NCBI GenBank assembly: GCA_032622095.1
Contig: CP136061.1
Span: 221,869,148-221,933,147 of the forward strand
Source of the DNA: Siphonodentalium dalli
Taxonomy: Eukaryota > Mollusca > Scaphopoda > Gadilida > Siphonodentaliidae
Direction of reading: 5' to 3'
DNA: 64,000 nucleotides
The notes under the pieces are model-generated. The model saw nothing but the letters and a program-made list of their open reading frames with translations. It searched no databases and was not told the origin of the DNA. How positions within the stretch are numbered: position 1 is the stretch's first letter; the number at the start of each line of letters is the position of its first letter. Positions 1-12,330 of the stretch are shown one piece after another. A program made the translations under genes and the position numbers.

Positions 1-290
1 GGTTAGCTACCCACCCACCACCGCATCCCGCCACCCATAGTATCTTATGCGCCGCAGGCGCCCCTATAGAGGCTACTGCCCACATAAATAATAGGTATAA
101 GTATCTTACGCGTCGCAGGCGCCCCTCGATCATTAGAGTATAGAGGTTAGTTACCCACCACCCCATCCCGCCACCCATAGTATCTTATGCGCCACAGGCG
201 CCGCTATATACTAGTAGGCTACTGCCCACATAAATAATAGGTATAAGTATCTTATGCGACGCAGGCGCCCCTCGATCATTAGAGTATACA
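1..290. repeat. tandem repeat of about 147 bp, two units
   Basis: Units contain 'cgcaggcgcccct', 'cccacataaataatagg' and 'ttagttacccaccacc' and repeat with a period near 147 bp. The same units appear in reverse orientation at 6834-7175, so they are internal subrepeats of the piggyBac-like element. Confidence 0.75.
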
Positions 291-615
291 GGTAATAACA
301 ATAACTTCTTCAGTCCTGAGTCTTTTGCGAGCAGCCATTTTCGACTGATAACCACGTGCTAACAACAATGACGCAATATTCCGGCTAAGGCTGTACTCCC
401 ATAACGTCAGAAATAGCATGACATTGAGGACATTGTCGCTTTAAATTGTTCGCGCGCAACAGTACTACAGATAAATACATTGTACACTGTCAAACATGCC
501 GGAAAGAATAGAGTTATATCCCATACATTAAACTACATACCAAATTCGCAAAAATGCGCGATTGGCAGCGTCTTCGAAGTTCGCATTTATGCGCGTTTCG
601 CAGCGAAAGAGTTAA
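1..615 (-). mobile_element. partial piggyBac-like element, TTAA end at 612-615
   Basis: This is the truncated inverted copy of the element at 6496-7950. Positions 300-611 match the reverse complement of about 6500-6830 with few differences. The outer end reads gcagcgaaagag followed by TTAA at 612-615, which is the same terminus as both ends of the full copy. TTAA targets with short terminal repeats are the habit of piggyBac-type transposons. No transposase is visible, so it is a non-autonomous copy. The other end lies off the window. Confidence 0.6.
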
Positions 616-1525
616 TGTTCATTGGAATGTAAACAATTATTCTCTAACAGAAATCATGGCAGATACGAAAACTAAACATTATTTAGTGAACGTTCAGACG
701 ACCACGATTCAATCGTAAGTGGAAGGATTTACGTCATAGGAAATAACCGGTAGAACTTAAGAATGCGTATACTCACGTCAATAATCACTCAATATCACAA
801 GTCAAAAAATAACATCAAGCACGTACTGTTTGATTTTAGATTCAAATTCATGGCATATCCTTGGATACATCCACTTGCGACGTAATCGCAGTCGTGTGTA
901 CGTAAAAATCATGGCTGGAAAGATCGAAGGGTAGTCAATCACATGCTTACGAATAACCTACAATATCATCATGTACGACGACATCACAATCGTGTGAACA
1001 AACACTATCCACGATTTTGTCAGGCCCAATCCTTCACTTACGATTGAATGTCGTCTGATCGTTCGAATCTGTGAACCCTTCAGCACATTTTCAAAACCTG
1101 TGCACACTTCAGCACTTTTGGCGAGAGTGACCCCTTCAGCTCCAGTAAGTCTCCATCTTATGGGGCTTAGGGAGATTCCGCTCCCTACTCTTTTCTGATA
1201 CGACGTCATGAGCTAATGATGTAGTAGTTGTACTGCTTTCCTATGCTCCAGTTCACCTGGGCGCTGTTTACCTGGGGGATTTCTGGTGGCGCTATATATA
1301 TATCAACCACGTAATCCCCAGAAGCTCTGTCGGCAATTACTAGTCGCTACATGCTGGAATGTCTATGCCTTAGCGTAGAGGAGGTTAGTACTAGGAACAA
1401 GTCCATGAGATGGTTTGCACTTTTTGCAGTCTGTTGGGGGTTACGCTGGGCTACGATTGGTAAATTGCCCAGGAAAAATTGAATGGAATGGAATTTTTGA
1501 GCAATCTAAAAACAGCATTTCCACG

Positions 1526-1560
<35 letters not shown>

Positions 1561-1718
1561 GTTACAACTGCAAACAAAACATATTGTTTTATTGAAGAAA
1601 TTTGACAAAACTCACATTGGGCGTATGTAAATGAGCAAAAATATCTGATATCGAACAAGCAAATATACCTAATTTTTTGAAAAAACGTTGCCCTAAGTAT
1701 CTAAAACTTTCCGAATTA
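616..1718. other. no gene recognised; 31-nt poly-C tract
   Basis: I see no convincing coding sequence here; an 83-codon frame on the minus strand (958-1209) has no recognisable motif. A homopolymer of 31 cytosines spans 1526-1556, a likely site of sequencing-length error and a possible structured tract. Confidence 0.6.
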
Positions 1719-1740
1719 TCTATATCTATATTTGCGAATG

Positions 1741-3530
1741 TCTGTCTGTCTGTGTTCTATAGAAATCCACAGGGGACCATCTAGATGATGCCAAAGGGGT
1801 CTACTAGGAGTAGCTTTTTATGAGAAAGATAATGGTCGGGGTTAGAATTTTCTAAAGTGACGCCGTTGTTGTCAGGGGCAGAAAAGGGGGAGGGGCAGAA
1901 ACAAATTTGTCGCCGATTGCCACCAAACTTATATATAATCATCCCCATAATATGAGGAATCTAATGGCGTGGTTTAAAATTTAAATATGGCAAAAGTCGC
2001 GCCGTTCGCGTCAGGGGTGCCCAGAAGGGGGGGGGGGGCAGATATTTTTTCTGTCGCCGATTGCCACGAAACTTACATATAATCATCCCCATGATATGAA
2101 GAATCCAACGGTGTGGTTTAAATATGTCAAAAGTGGCGTCGTTGAGTCAGGAATTAACGGAAGGGGAGAGGGGCACCAAAATTGATAAAACTAATTTTAG
2201 CGCCGATTTCCACCAAATTGATATCTATTCTTCTTCATGATACAAGGAATCTAATTGTGCGATTTAACAACGCCAAATTGTTGTTTTGGATGAGAGATTA
2301 GGAGGGGTGGGCACTAAATTTGATAATAAGTCGCCTATTGCCACCACACTTAAACAAAATCATCCCCATGGTATGAGGAGTCTAATGGTGTGGCTTTTAT
2401 CTGTCAAAATGGCCTCATTCGAGTCAGGTTTGCATTGAAAGGGACAGGGGCACCAAAATTTATGCACAATTTTTTTAGCGCCAATTTCCACCAAATTGAT
2501 ACACGTTCTTATCCATGATGCGAGGAATCTAATCGTGATTTAAAGACGCCATAGTGGTGCTGTTTGGATGAGAGATGGAGAGGGGAGGGATTGGCATCAA
2601 ATTTGATAAAAAAAATTGTTTAGTCGCCGATTATCACCAAACTTATAAACAATAATCTCCATGATATCAGGAGTGTAACGTGTGGTTTAAGGATGTTACA
2701 AGTGGGGCCATTCGAGTCAGTGGTGTATAGAGATGAGAGGGACACAAAAAATTATATCTATATGTTTAGTGCCGATTTCCACCAGATTGATACATATTCT
2801 TCTCCGTGATACGAGGAATCTTATCGTGTGGTTTAGATACACCAAATTGGTGCCCTATGGGTGAGAGATATGGGGACCTTAAATTTGATACAAATTTGTA
2901 TACTCGCCAATTTTCACTAATTTCATATATATGCATCTCTAATCTCTAATGAGTCTCAGTGTGTGCAGCTTGAGTCCGAAATAGGGACGGGAGGGTCACC
3001 AAAACTGATACAAAATATTTTTAGTACCAATTACCTTCAAATTCAGACACGTTCTTCTCAAATGATACAAGAAATAAAATTGTGCTGTCTGTCTGTCTTT
3101 TTGTCTGTCTGTGTGCGTTCTATATATAACTTCACGTGGTACAATTGAGATGGCACCAAGGCGTTCTAAGAGGGGTAGCTTTTTACAAGGAAGATAATGG
3201 TGCGGGTTAAAATTTTCTAAAATGACGCTGTTGGTGGGAGGGGAAATTAAAAAAATATGGTGAAATAGTTTTGTCGCTGATTTCCACCAAACGAATACAT
3301 AATCACCTTCGCAATATGGCGTTGTTCGAGTCGGCGTTGCATCAACAATTGATTTAATAAACCAAATTCCACCAAATTCATACACGTTTTTCTCTAATGA
3401 TATACCATGAATTGAATCACATTTGGTGTCGTTTGCGTCACGGATGGCGAGCGGATATGCACTATCATTGATAAGATTGCTATTCACCGATATCCACATA
3501 TAAGTTATATACAGTCACCAGGCCATCTCC
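1741..3530 (+). repeat. diverged tandem repeats of roughly 180-220 bp
   Basis: Successive units carry variants of 'gccgattgccaccaaact', then 'catccccatgatatgagg', 'aatctaatggtgtgg', and a G-rich word before the next unit. At least eight diverged units follow one another. Short open frames here (for example 2996-3499 on the minus strand) follow repeat boundaries and show no family motif, so I do not call them genes. Confidence 0.65.
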
Positions 3531-3850
3531 ATATCATTTTAAGTAGTTGGGCGTTCACATTTCACAATCCCGACATATGGTGACCCACATAAGTCACTTG
3601 AACAATTATATCTTCTTAACAGTCATATTTATATGGGAATGGCAATCAAGGCATTCACACAATGAGCTAGCAAAAAGAGATAAACTAGAAGAAGCATTAA
3701 ACACATATTTATCATTCTATTGAAGAGATACATATATTCGTGCAAACTGAGAGACCTCGATCCGTCAGAGGATTGCATATATATAATAACAAAATTTAGT
3801 CTGTTCCATTCAATACAGTTTCCACAAAAAGTTACAATTTGTCAAGAGAT

Positions 3851-3960
3851 ATATGGAAGGCCTGTTCAAAAATAGTGGTCACAGTGTGCAGTCAAATATA
3901 GTTCTATATGGAAGGCCTGTTCAAAAATAGTGGTCACAGTGTGCATTCAAATATAGTTTC
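3851..3960. repeat. 55-bp tandem duplication
   Basis: Two nearly identical adjacent copies start 'atatggaaggcctgttc' at 3851 and 3906. One substitution is seen in the word 'gtgtgcagtc' against 'gtgtgcattc'. Confidence 0.85.
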
Positions 3961-4226
3961 TTCTGATATACAAGAAAAAATGCAGTTAGTAGCACAAGAC
4001 TTTTCAGGATCCTACCAATACTGACATCTGACAAGGGTTTTAGAACAGACTCATCGACTGACATAAACAACTCAAAATCTCGCTCTGTGTCTGGCACATG
4101 TAGCTGAGAATATTTAGCCAATATATAGCACCATGAACAGAGGAGCACCTGGAAATTTCTTTGAAACATCTGTATCTTCATGGAGATATGATAGCCAGGT
4201 GTCCTCGAGATCTTAGTCCAACCCAC
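3921..4226 (-). CDS. possible captured exon, 101-codon frame of unknown family
   Basis: This frame lies within the Helitron-like element. The middle part (about residues 38-85) has balanced, protein-like composition with stretches such as DTERDFELFMSVDES and LKPLSDVSIGRIL, unlike the repeat-derived frames nearby. The last residues run into the 55-bp duplication, so the 3' part is probably not original coding sequence. Helitrons often capture exons, which would explain an isolated exon here. I do not recognise the family and see no catalytic motif. It could equally be a chance frame. Confidence 0.22.
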   Translation of the reverse strand: MGWTKISRTPGYHISMKIQMFQRNFQVLLCSWCYILAKYSQLHVPDTERDFELFMSVDESVLKPLSDVSIGRILKSLVLLTAFFLVYQKKLYLNAHCDHYF

Positions 4227-4679
4227 TAGATTGATTGATACATCTCAATATGTAAAACCCAATTATCATCTTTTATCGAACTAATGTGTTTATGATGTTC
4301 ATGTATCATATTATAACGTCTAATGAATACGCAGTTGTAAATAAATAAATACTTCATTATTGGTGGAACGGATTAATCGCGATAAACAGAATGACAATTG
4401 ACAGGATGAGCCACTACTTATATTCCATGACTGTAATAATCATGTTTGGTTTAAACAATATTTTATTTGAACTAAACAGAACATAATTACAAACAATAAA
4501 TACATAACATATAATCTTAAAGTGTTCAAACGAGGATTGGGCAACAAGCTTGTTTTGTGATGCTATTTGAATATACAATTTATGAGAAAACGTATAACAC
4601 TTTAAGCAAGAGCATTCTCTATTCCCAACAAATATCCACAGCATACATTAACCTGGGCAACGCCGGGTAACCCTGCTAG

Positions 4680-6495
4680 TATATTATATAATCATGACAA
4701 ATTATAAAAAATAGAATTTATTTAATCCATTACATAAATATTTTCCATGTTCTTTCTCAGTTGACAACCGATGACAAAGCAGATGTTGTGATCAATGGAT
4801 TCAATATTGAACTGTCTGAAGATTTAGTTAAATAGATTCTTTCCCATCTCAGGTCTAGTACTCTATGGTGGCTCATTTGTGACATGGTCAATACATTTCC
4901 CCCCCCCCCCCCCCCAAATATTATCTCGACAGGTCGACATATTATCTCGATGTCACAACTTAGGCCTGTCTACTGGATCAACTGAGTTGTCAGGAACCAT
5001 TCGCGAAAGGAGATTCAGGTTCAGTATGTAATGAACATTTTAAAAAAGATAATGCAGGCTATTCCAGCTATAAAGGACTTTTATACAACAATTTGATATT
5101 TCCCAGATCACACAACCACTTTCAAATCGAAATGTGTTTCATTTGTCCCTTACCCTGACCCTATCCGGAACATGGTGATACAGTTCAGGACTCGATGAGG
5201 CAAGTGGGAATGCGGAAAGTTACCTAAAGCCTAACCCTGACCATAACCATAAACATGACTGGCATGGACAGGATATTCAACCTTTTCCCATGACTGAGAC
5301 GGTAACAGGGTGGCAATTGATTGGACATCGTCGTGATGAGATGGGACATGACAAGTTGGGTGGGATCCTAGACTAATATAAGTCTGCATGACCCGAATGG
5401 AAAAGTAGCAGACATGAACATTAAACTAAACCTTAACACTGAGCCTACTAGTATAATTCTAACCATAATCAGAACTTGACGGGATACTAACCCTGACTGG
5501 GGTGGGATGGTAAATTATGGGTTGGGGTTACCCAAGTGTTAAGCGAACCCTAACCTTGACCTAACGTTAATCAAAACTGGGATGGCCCAACCCATCGCAC
5601 CATTTATTTGGTCAATACCGAATGTTTCCGAATAAGGAATATGCGTATACAGTGTAATGGTGAGGTTATTGTCCAATTCGCAGTGAACTGTATAGCATAC
5701 TGAGTCGTACTGACCAATGATATAATTTCTTGTGCCATATAGCGGTAGTTATAGGAACATTAGGCTATAATGCTGTATTTTAAGCACATTTATATATTGA
5801 TGTATCTCAAGATATTATCTCGAGATGTGTTTGTCGATACCTCGAGTTGTATATGTCGAGATCTTGAGAAAATAACTAGAGATTTCATCATACCGGTAAT
5901 AATATGTTGAGATCATGATAACGTCGAGATCTCAAAATGCGTATGTCGAAATCTTGAGATTTAGTCGAGATCTCGAGATGTATTTGTAATATGTTGAGAT
6001 GTCAAGATAATATGTGGAGATAATATCTGGAGGGAAAAAATGTTTGCTCTGTGCCAAGAAAGCTCACTAAAAATGATCGGTCTGTTTTTCAGGACTTTGA
6101 AGTTGCATTGAATGACAACTGACTTTGAAGTAGGAATGTGGAAAGCAGCTCGGAGTTTTCGCCAAAATTGACACACACGTATGTAACTTCAACTGTGTTC
6201 AGGTTGTTTGGCTGTTGATGAGCCGGTCCAAAGCCAGGAAAAAATTATGTTGGTAGTTTTATTTCTAATATTAATTAAGCACACATCAGTGTAACAATAT
6301 TTCCTGTTTCTTAATCCCCTATTTGTGAAAAACCAAGAAAGCTACAAAGTGATGTAATCCCCTTTGACACCAAACAATGTGGCAAACTGTTGGACACAGA
6401 TAATGACACTTGTTTAATGCAAACGTCATGCATGATCGCTAATCTACATAGTGTGTCGATTTCTCTTGGGTCTGACTACTCTGGGGATAACTTTG
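4680..6495. other. no gene recognised; poly-C and gtcgagatctcgag-type repeats
   Basis: No supported coding sequence. A run of about 15 C lies near 4901-4915. From about 5800 to 6035 a short repeated word built on gtcgagatctcgagat and 'aatatgttgagat' recurs irregularly; the core is self-complementary. A single related word is at 4921-4960. The 71-codon minus-strand frame at 5961-6176 overlaps this repeat and lacks motifs. Confidence 0.55.
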
Positions 6496-6833
6496 TTAAC
6501 TCTTTCGCTGCCAAACGCGCATAAATGCGAACTTCGCAGACGCTGCCAATCGCGCATTTTTGCGAATTTGGTATGTAGTCTAATGTATGGGATATAACTC
6601 TATTCTTTCCGGCATGTTTGACAGTGTACAATGTATTTATCTGTAGTACTGTTGCGCGCGAACAATTTAAAGCGACAATGTCCTCAAGGTCATGCTATTT
6701 CTGACGTTATGGAGGTACAGTCAGAGCCGGAATATTGCGTCATTGTTATTAGCACGTGGTTATCAGTAGAAAATGGCTGCTCGCAGAAGAATCAGGACTG
6801 AAGAAGTTATTGTTATTACCTCTATACTATAAT

Positions 6834-7175
6834 GATCGAGGGGTGCCTGTGGCGCATAAGTTACTTATACCTATTATTTGTGTGGGCAGTAGCCTCTATT
6901 ATAGGGGCGCCTGCGGCGCATAAGATACTATGGGTGGCGGGATGGGGTGGTGGGTGGGTAACTAACCTCTATACTCTAATGATCGAGGTGCGCCTGTGGC
7001 GCATAAGATACTTTTAACCTATTATTTATGTGGGCAGTAGCCTCTATAGGGGCGCCTGCGTCGCATAAGATACTATGCATGGGTGGCGATTGGGGTGGTG
7101 GGTGGGTAACTAACCTCTATACTCTAATGATCGAGGGGCGCCTGCGGCACATAAGATACTTATACCTTTTATTTA
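6834..7175 (+). repeat. tandem repeat of about 147 bp, GC-rich
   Basis: Units contain 'gatcgaggggcgcctg', 'gcgcataagatac', 'gtgggcagtagcctc' and 'gggtggtgggtgggtaac'. There are two to three units. The same unit lies inverted at 1-290. Confidence 0.75.
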
Positions 7176-7319
7176 TAGTACACCTTTACTGGTTTTGAAC
7201 AACCCTTGTCTATTGTGTCGTTTTCCAGTGGTGATAACAGGCAACTAAATTAATTATGTTGGTGAGTTGACCATGCGTACGCCCGCGTGACCCATATAAT
7301 TCACATAAATCATCGTAAA

Positions 7320-7760
7320 ACCCAATATTCCTGAAATTCAAGATGGCCGTCAAGATCACGTGACTTATAAGGGGCGGAGCAGGGTTATATGTCCCCCTGC
7401 AGGTATATATACATATGGGTATGGTTATATTATATATATTTATATTTGGAATTGTACCTATCAGGGAATATTCAAGCAACAAAAGCACGAACTCAACAAA
7501 GTGCGCCATTGTATCCAATTTTGCTACAAATAGGTGGCAACTTGCATAAATCCAAGATGGACGCCAAGGTCACGTGACCTATTTTATTTTCAAAGTGGGT
7601 TCATATAGGCTACTCCCGTGTACCTTACTGTTGAACATCGTATAATTGGGTTGAAAATTAGAAAACAAACAACACACCCATTCATACCCACACAAACTGT
7701 ACATATACAGGCAAATAGCCACTAATTCAAGATGGCCGCCAATGTCACGTGACCTTGGTG
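7320..7760 (+). repeat. three diverged units of about 190-210 bp
   Basis: The word 'aagatggccgtcaagatcac' recurs as variants near 7341, 7553 and 7727, each followed by gtgac and a 'tatatac/tatatatt' AT tract. It forms the inner half of the piggyBac-like element. Confidence 0.6.
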
Positions 7761-7950
7761 TGCGTGTCCACGGCGGCATTCGACAGGGTATACCTATGTC
7801 TATATACATGTGAAGTTTCAACTAATTTTATTGGAAACTGCTTGAGATATAATGTATTACCCATATATACCTGAAATACATGGATATATGTACAGGATGC
7901 GTGGCACTGGGGGGTACGTCTGTGGTGGCGGGTGGCAGCGAAAGAGTTAA

Positions 7951-9384
7951 GGGTTGACTTCTCCAGATACCATTGGAAGGACTGTCTATGTATATTTTTA
8001 AACTCATGTCATGAGGTAGCCTTTATACTGATATTTTTTTTGTGTTTTAATAACCCTCCCCGACACAACCCTGTGTCAGAGTGTGAGGCAGTGTAATTTG
8101 GGCATCTATTAACCACAATATTGCATTACCTGTACATATCATTGAGATGACTATAGTATACATAAGTTCTAAAGTTAAAATAGGGCATAAACATGGACAT
8201 GGGGATATCCAGTGGAGCAATCCTGAACACATGAATTTTAAATTGGGGTTCTATATTAAACTTCTATTCCATCTGAAATAACATGGCAAAAGCCATCTGT
8301 TGACCATTGCAACAGAAAACATGTATGATATAAATATTGTAACTTTGCTTCGTAAAATTTTATCATTAATATACATTTGCCCATGTATGTTCGACATTGT
8401 CCCGTTAATTTTGGGGCAATCCCGGCTTAGAATTTGTCTGGCAAATATCACATATACGCCTATGTGAATGTTTTGTGGTTAGGCCATTCCCATGATATTT
8501 CAATGGACACTATATACTGGTATTGTGAATTGTGGTTCCTTCTGTTATAAATGCATGACCCAAAGCAAAAGGCAGAAAGAAATGTATGAGGAATGAATAA
8601 ATTAATTTAGATCAACCAAATTGATGGCATTGTGGAATAGTGTTAGGGTAAAAATAAAAATGAATTTTACTTTCACTGTAAATTACTGCCAAATTTGTCT
8701 AACATAAAATGCTATTCATTACTATATATGTAAATGCTTAAAATCACTGTATTTTTATCATTTTCATTTCCAGAATCTGACTGGGATATCTCACTGATAT
8801 GACTCTGGGTTTGTCCGTAGAGATCATATGGAACACCAGTTCAAAACATCATTAACATGGGAAATTTGTGATGTTCTGATCGGTCACAGAGAACTTTAAG
8901 TAAAACAAATAACACAGGTAATATATTTCTTAGTTTCTACGTTCTCCTTAATAATATATTTCACAGTAGGTGAAGGTCTCAGATCTAGATTCCATCATTA
9001 GATGATTTGTTTCAGCCAATTTTGCTTTGGATTTTTCCCTGGGCAATCAAATAAATTCTTTAAAGGTCCCCTTTAGAACATAACAAATTTCCCATGTTTT
9101 GAACTGTTGAAATATGATTCATGGCATGATCTATGTTAGAACTTGCTCACTGTCACGTTAGTGTACCGTTACTTGTGTGCTTTTTTACAAACACAATAAT
9201 AGTACTAATTTATATGAAATCTCCGTTTATTACTTTATAATGTCAGCTTTGGATTTTTTTTCTCCATGAAAAGTTTAAACATTAAACCCATTATTATGGT
9301 TCTTTTAGCAGCCCTTTAAATAGACTAACATCTCTATCAGTTTAGCAGACCTAAACTTCGTCTCTGCCCTCTAATACATAATAA
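7951..9384. other. no gene recognised
   Basis: AT-rich sequence without a supported gene. About 8800-8995 is a diverged copy of about 10970-11140: both contain 'atgttctgaccggtc'-like words, then 'ataacacaggtaatatat' and 'ccttctccttaat'. This is an old dispersed or local duplication. Confidence 0.5.
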
Positions 9385-10770
9385 TATAATAATGAGTTTT
9401 TATATAGCGCTTAACCAATTAATAAATAATTGTTCTAAGACGGTAATGACAATTATTACCCTGATGAGCCTTAACACTCAGCAGGCCTCAGCTTGCAGGT
9501 TGAGAATAGGGAGAAGTGACTTCTCCCTCTGGCAGAAATAGGGAGAAGTGAGAGAAAAATAGGGAGAAGTGAGAGACTGGAGAATAATTTCATCTGATAA
9601 TTTATTTAATATGAGGTTAAACAAACGAAAAAAACATCATGGAAAAAAATTCAAATTTTTCATTTAAATGTAATATAGATTGTTTGTTGCATTTGGTTTG
9701 CATATATATGCCACAATTAACGGCCTTGAGTCTTGACATCGACTACCGAGTGTCTCTAAGTCTAAAATCACTGAATCATTGGGAATAAAATTACGATTTT
9801 CCGGTTATGGATCACGTTTTATTTCGAACAAGGCAATACAACGATTAAAACTTTATTTGCACACTATAAAATGGTGCTCTCGGATAATTTTGTCGTCAAA
9901 TATATTCAGTAACATCAGGTAACATCGGATAATTTAAAGGGAGTACGGATTCAATAGAATTATTTGAGGTCCGTTCGATTAGCATTCTGTTATTGCGTAA
10001 AAACACGGAATACCACAAAGACGGAAACGGAACTAAAACAAACAAAATGTTTAAATCGGCAATATAATAATAATTTGAGTCGGCGGTTTTAAAGCAGTCA
10101 GTCGGGACGAGCAGAAACCAACACTTTATTAAGTATGGCCAAAACGGAAGGCTTCTTTGTTTGATATATTATAATCCTTGTCTGGACATTGAAGACCGCA
10201 TTTACTTACTCAGCGCTGTTAAACAAAAGGAGTCGACCTTGTGTCAACATTTTGTCACTGTTTGACTCGCAGGCGATATATTCATAATTGATTTGTATCA
10301 CTATAGCATGCATGGCTTATCGCTTACTACAGCCGTAGGATAATTTTGGGAAAATCGGAGGGCGACTTCACTTCTCCCTGGCGCGACACTAAGGCGACTT
10401 CGAGGCGTCGAGGGCGACTATTTCGCCCTACTCGCCTGGTAAGCTGAGGCCTGACACTCAGTAACAATCTATTGCTGCCCGGGGACAGGGGAAGGTTAAG
10501 CCACAATGTGGCTAGCATACTAACAAGATCTGTTACTGCTCATAACACATGGGTGGTGCAAAACAGTCACAGTATGAGTGTCCTTGATCAAGGGTCACCA
10601 CTTGGCGTGAAATTTGAAGAGCGTACAATCCAATGATTGCATGCCAATCAATTCGACCAAGCCACTGCTGTGTGAAACTCACATTAGGCCACCGACGGGC
10701 TGCAAACTCCTCTAGCTGTGTTGACGGCAAAGACAAGTCTGATGCACTAACCACTTGACACAGAGCTCCA
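9385..10770 (-). mobile_element. SINE-like unit split by a hAT element
   Basis: On the minus strand the unit starts near 10770 with a tRNA-like stretch ('agtggttagtgcatcagac'). It runs to 10454, is interrupted by 9482-10453, and resumes to an AT-rich tail containing 'tttatatagcgctt' near 9400. That tail word is common in invertebrate SINE/LINE 3' ends. The 8-bp duplication flanking the insertion shows the two halves were once continuous. The 73-codon minus-strand frame at 10533-10754 lies within it and has no known domain. The SINE call is inference. Confidence 0.4.
9482..10453. mobile_element. hAT-like MITE with perfect 8-bp target duplication
   Basis: The ends are inverted: caggcctcagctt on the left and aagctgaggcctg on the right. 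They are flanked by acactcag at 9474-9481 and again at 10454-10461. An 8-bp duplication with short CAG-type ends is the hallmark of hAT transposons. The subterminal regions carry repeated 'atagggagaagtgag' and 'ggcgacttc' words that are inverted between the ends. No transposase frame is visible in the 972 bp. Confidence 0.8.
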
Positions 10771-11957
10771 TATGGGATGTTTGGTCAATGATGGTTAATA
10801 ATTAATCGACAACTCATTATGACAAATGTTTCAATCAATAGATGGCCAATGAATTTGTTCATGTACATTGAAGCACTGAACACTAAAGCAAGCCAGTGTC
10901 TTCATAAATCTAATACATCATGATGTCCCGATACTTGAATCTTTACTTTAGCATTGACTGGCTATGCTCATAGAGATTATATTTCATGGTTTTCACTTGT
11001 TGAAAATCATGGAACTTTTTAATGTTCTGACCAGTCTGACCAGGAATTTATAACATTGATAAATAACACAGATAATATATTTCTTAGTTAATACCTTCTC
11101 CTTAATGTAATTTACCAAATGTGGATGTCCCAGCTCTAAATAGCAGGATGCTTAAGATTCACACTGTACTACAACTGTCAAGGCAGCGGCTTCAATTGTT
11201 ATCCCGCATAAATGGTATTGTAAGTTATTTTCTGGTTATTGAAATGCTTTTCAAATCATGCTACATACATGTATGTAAGACAAATTACAGGTACATTATT
11301 TATTAAACAATCTTTTTCCTTCCTCTGGTTTACAATGACCAAAACCAATCCAATGGCACGTCAGTAATAGGTCTTTAAGTTGTTATAATACCCACACAAA
11401 TCACTATCTATATATGTTATGTAATGTTCCCAATCATAGTAATATATGTCTTGCAGCCCTCAAAATTAGGAAAAATATCCCATGACAAATTTAATGCTGT
11501 TGCATGTTAGATGCCACATGTTGCCATGGCATTTCCCATGGCATTGCTTATTTCCATGGCAAATTTTGAGTACTGTGTCTTGCATTAAGTCGGTGTGTGT
11601 AAACACATACTGGTACCATGTAAACATACAATCAGACATACTCAATCTATAGCATAGCCTCGTTGACTTGTAATTTCTTGTCATGTGAGCTTATTCATCT
11701 TAGAGTAAGTTAACAAAATTTTACTACTGCCATTAACTTTTATTTGTTCCTACTGAGTCTTGCTAAGAAATGTGTTGACACTGATGTAATACATTTTGAA
11801 AGTAATGTATAATAATATTCCCTTCTATCTGTTTCAGACTATCATATGCATACCATTTGAATAAATTTGAAGTTTACTGAGACTAGATTTACTGGTAAGT
11901 TCAAGAATTTTTAACAAAAAGGGAGACTGTACCTAAATCCAGCCATTTATGGGGCCA
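10771..11957. other. no gene recognised
   Basis: AT-rich sequence. 10970-11140 repeats the segment at 8800-8995. A few short frames (11121-11306 plus, 11466-11684 minus) lack motifs. Confidence 0.5.
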
Positions 11958-12222
11958 TCTCCTACTATATTCAACTGAAAATGTGCAACGAATGAATGAA
12001 TTTCAGTCAGCGATGAGTGCAAAATAAACTAATGTACTCTATAAACAATGTAAAACAATATGATAATTATAATGAAAATGAGTAAATTGCTTTTTTGCTC
12101 ATTTTAGTTATAAATATCATATCGTTTTACATCATTCCTAGAGTACATTAGTGTATTTTACAATCATCGCTGACTCAAATTCATTCTTTTCTTGCATATT
12201 TTCAGTTGAATATAGTAGGAGA
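11958..12222. mobile_element. foldback MITE, arms of about 115 bp
   Basis: The 265-bp unit starts tctcctactatattcaactg and ends with its exact complement. The inverted match continues inward with small changes through 'gcgatgagtg/atcatcgctgac' and 'gagtacattagt' to a central loop near 'attgcttttttg'. It is therefore a near full-length hairpin. No target duplication is obvious. Confidence 0.75.
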
Positions 12223-12330
12223 CAGGGACCAGCCGAGAGGGCGACGTGGGTGAAGAAGTCTCCCTATTCTTGCTCACTTCGCCCTAATTTTGCAGCCGGG
12301 CGAAGTTTAAGTCACCCTGAAATTTCCTAA
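12223..12330. repeat. hAT-end-like fragment
   Basis: Starts 'cagggaccagccgagag' and contains 'ggcgac', 'tctccctattc' and 'cttcgccctaa'. These words resemble the subterminal sequence of the hAT element at 9482-10453. Probably a fragment of a related element. Confidence 0.3.

Larger units (their letters stand above)
1719..4679 (+). mobile_element. Helitron-like non-autonomous element
   Basis: The proposed 5' end is TC at 1719 after an A, followed by a (gtct)n stretch. The proposed 3' end is CTAG at 4676-4679 followed by T. It is preceded by the imperfect hairpin word 'gggcaacgccggg' and a short spacer. Helitrons begin TC, end CTRR after a small hairpin, and insert between A and T; all of these are met. 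No Rep/helicase is visible in this 2.96-kb unit, so it would be a non-autonomous carrier filled with diverged tandem repeats. The 3' end is better supported than the 5' end. Confidence 0.5.
6496..7950 (+). mobile_element. piggyBac-like MITE, TTAA to TTAA
   Basis: The unit is bounded by TTAA at 6496-6499 and TTAA at 7947-7950. Inside these are inverted 14-bp ends, ctctttcgctgcca and its complement. The first 330 bp are shared with the partial inverted copy at 1-615, which confirms a mobile family. The interior is not coding. It consists of a GC-rich tandem repeat (6834-7175) and a second, more diverged set of repeats (about 7320-7760). piggyBac-type transposases cut at TTAA; the family assignment rests only on ends and target. 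Confidence 0.65.

Noticed and set aside
958-1209. 83-codon minus-strand frame
   Set aside because: No motif and no promoter or poly-A context; probably chance.
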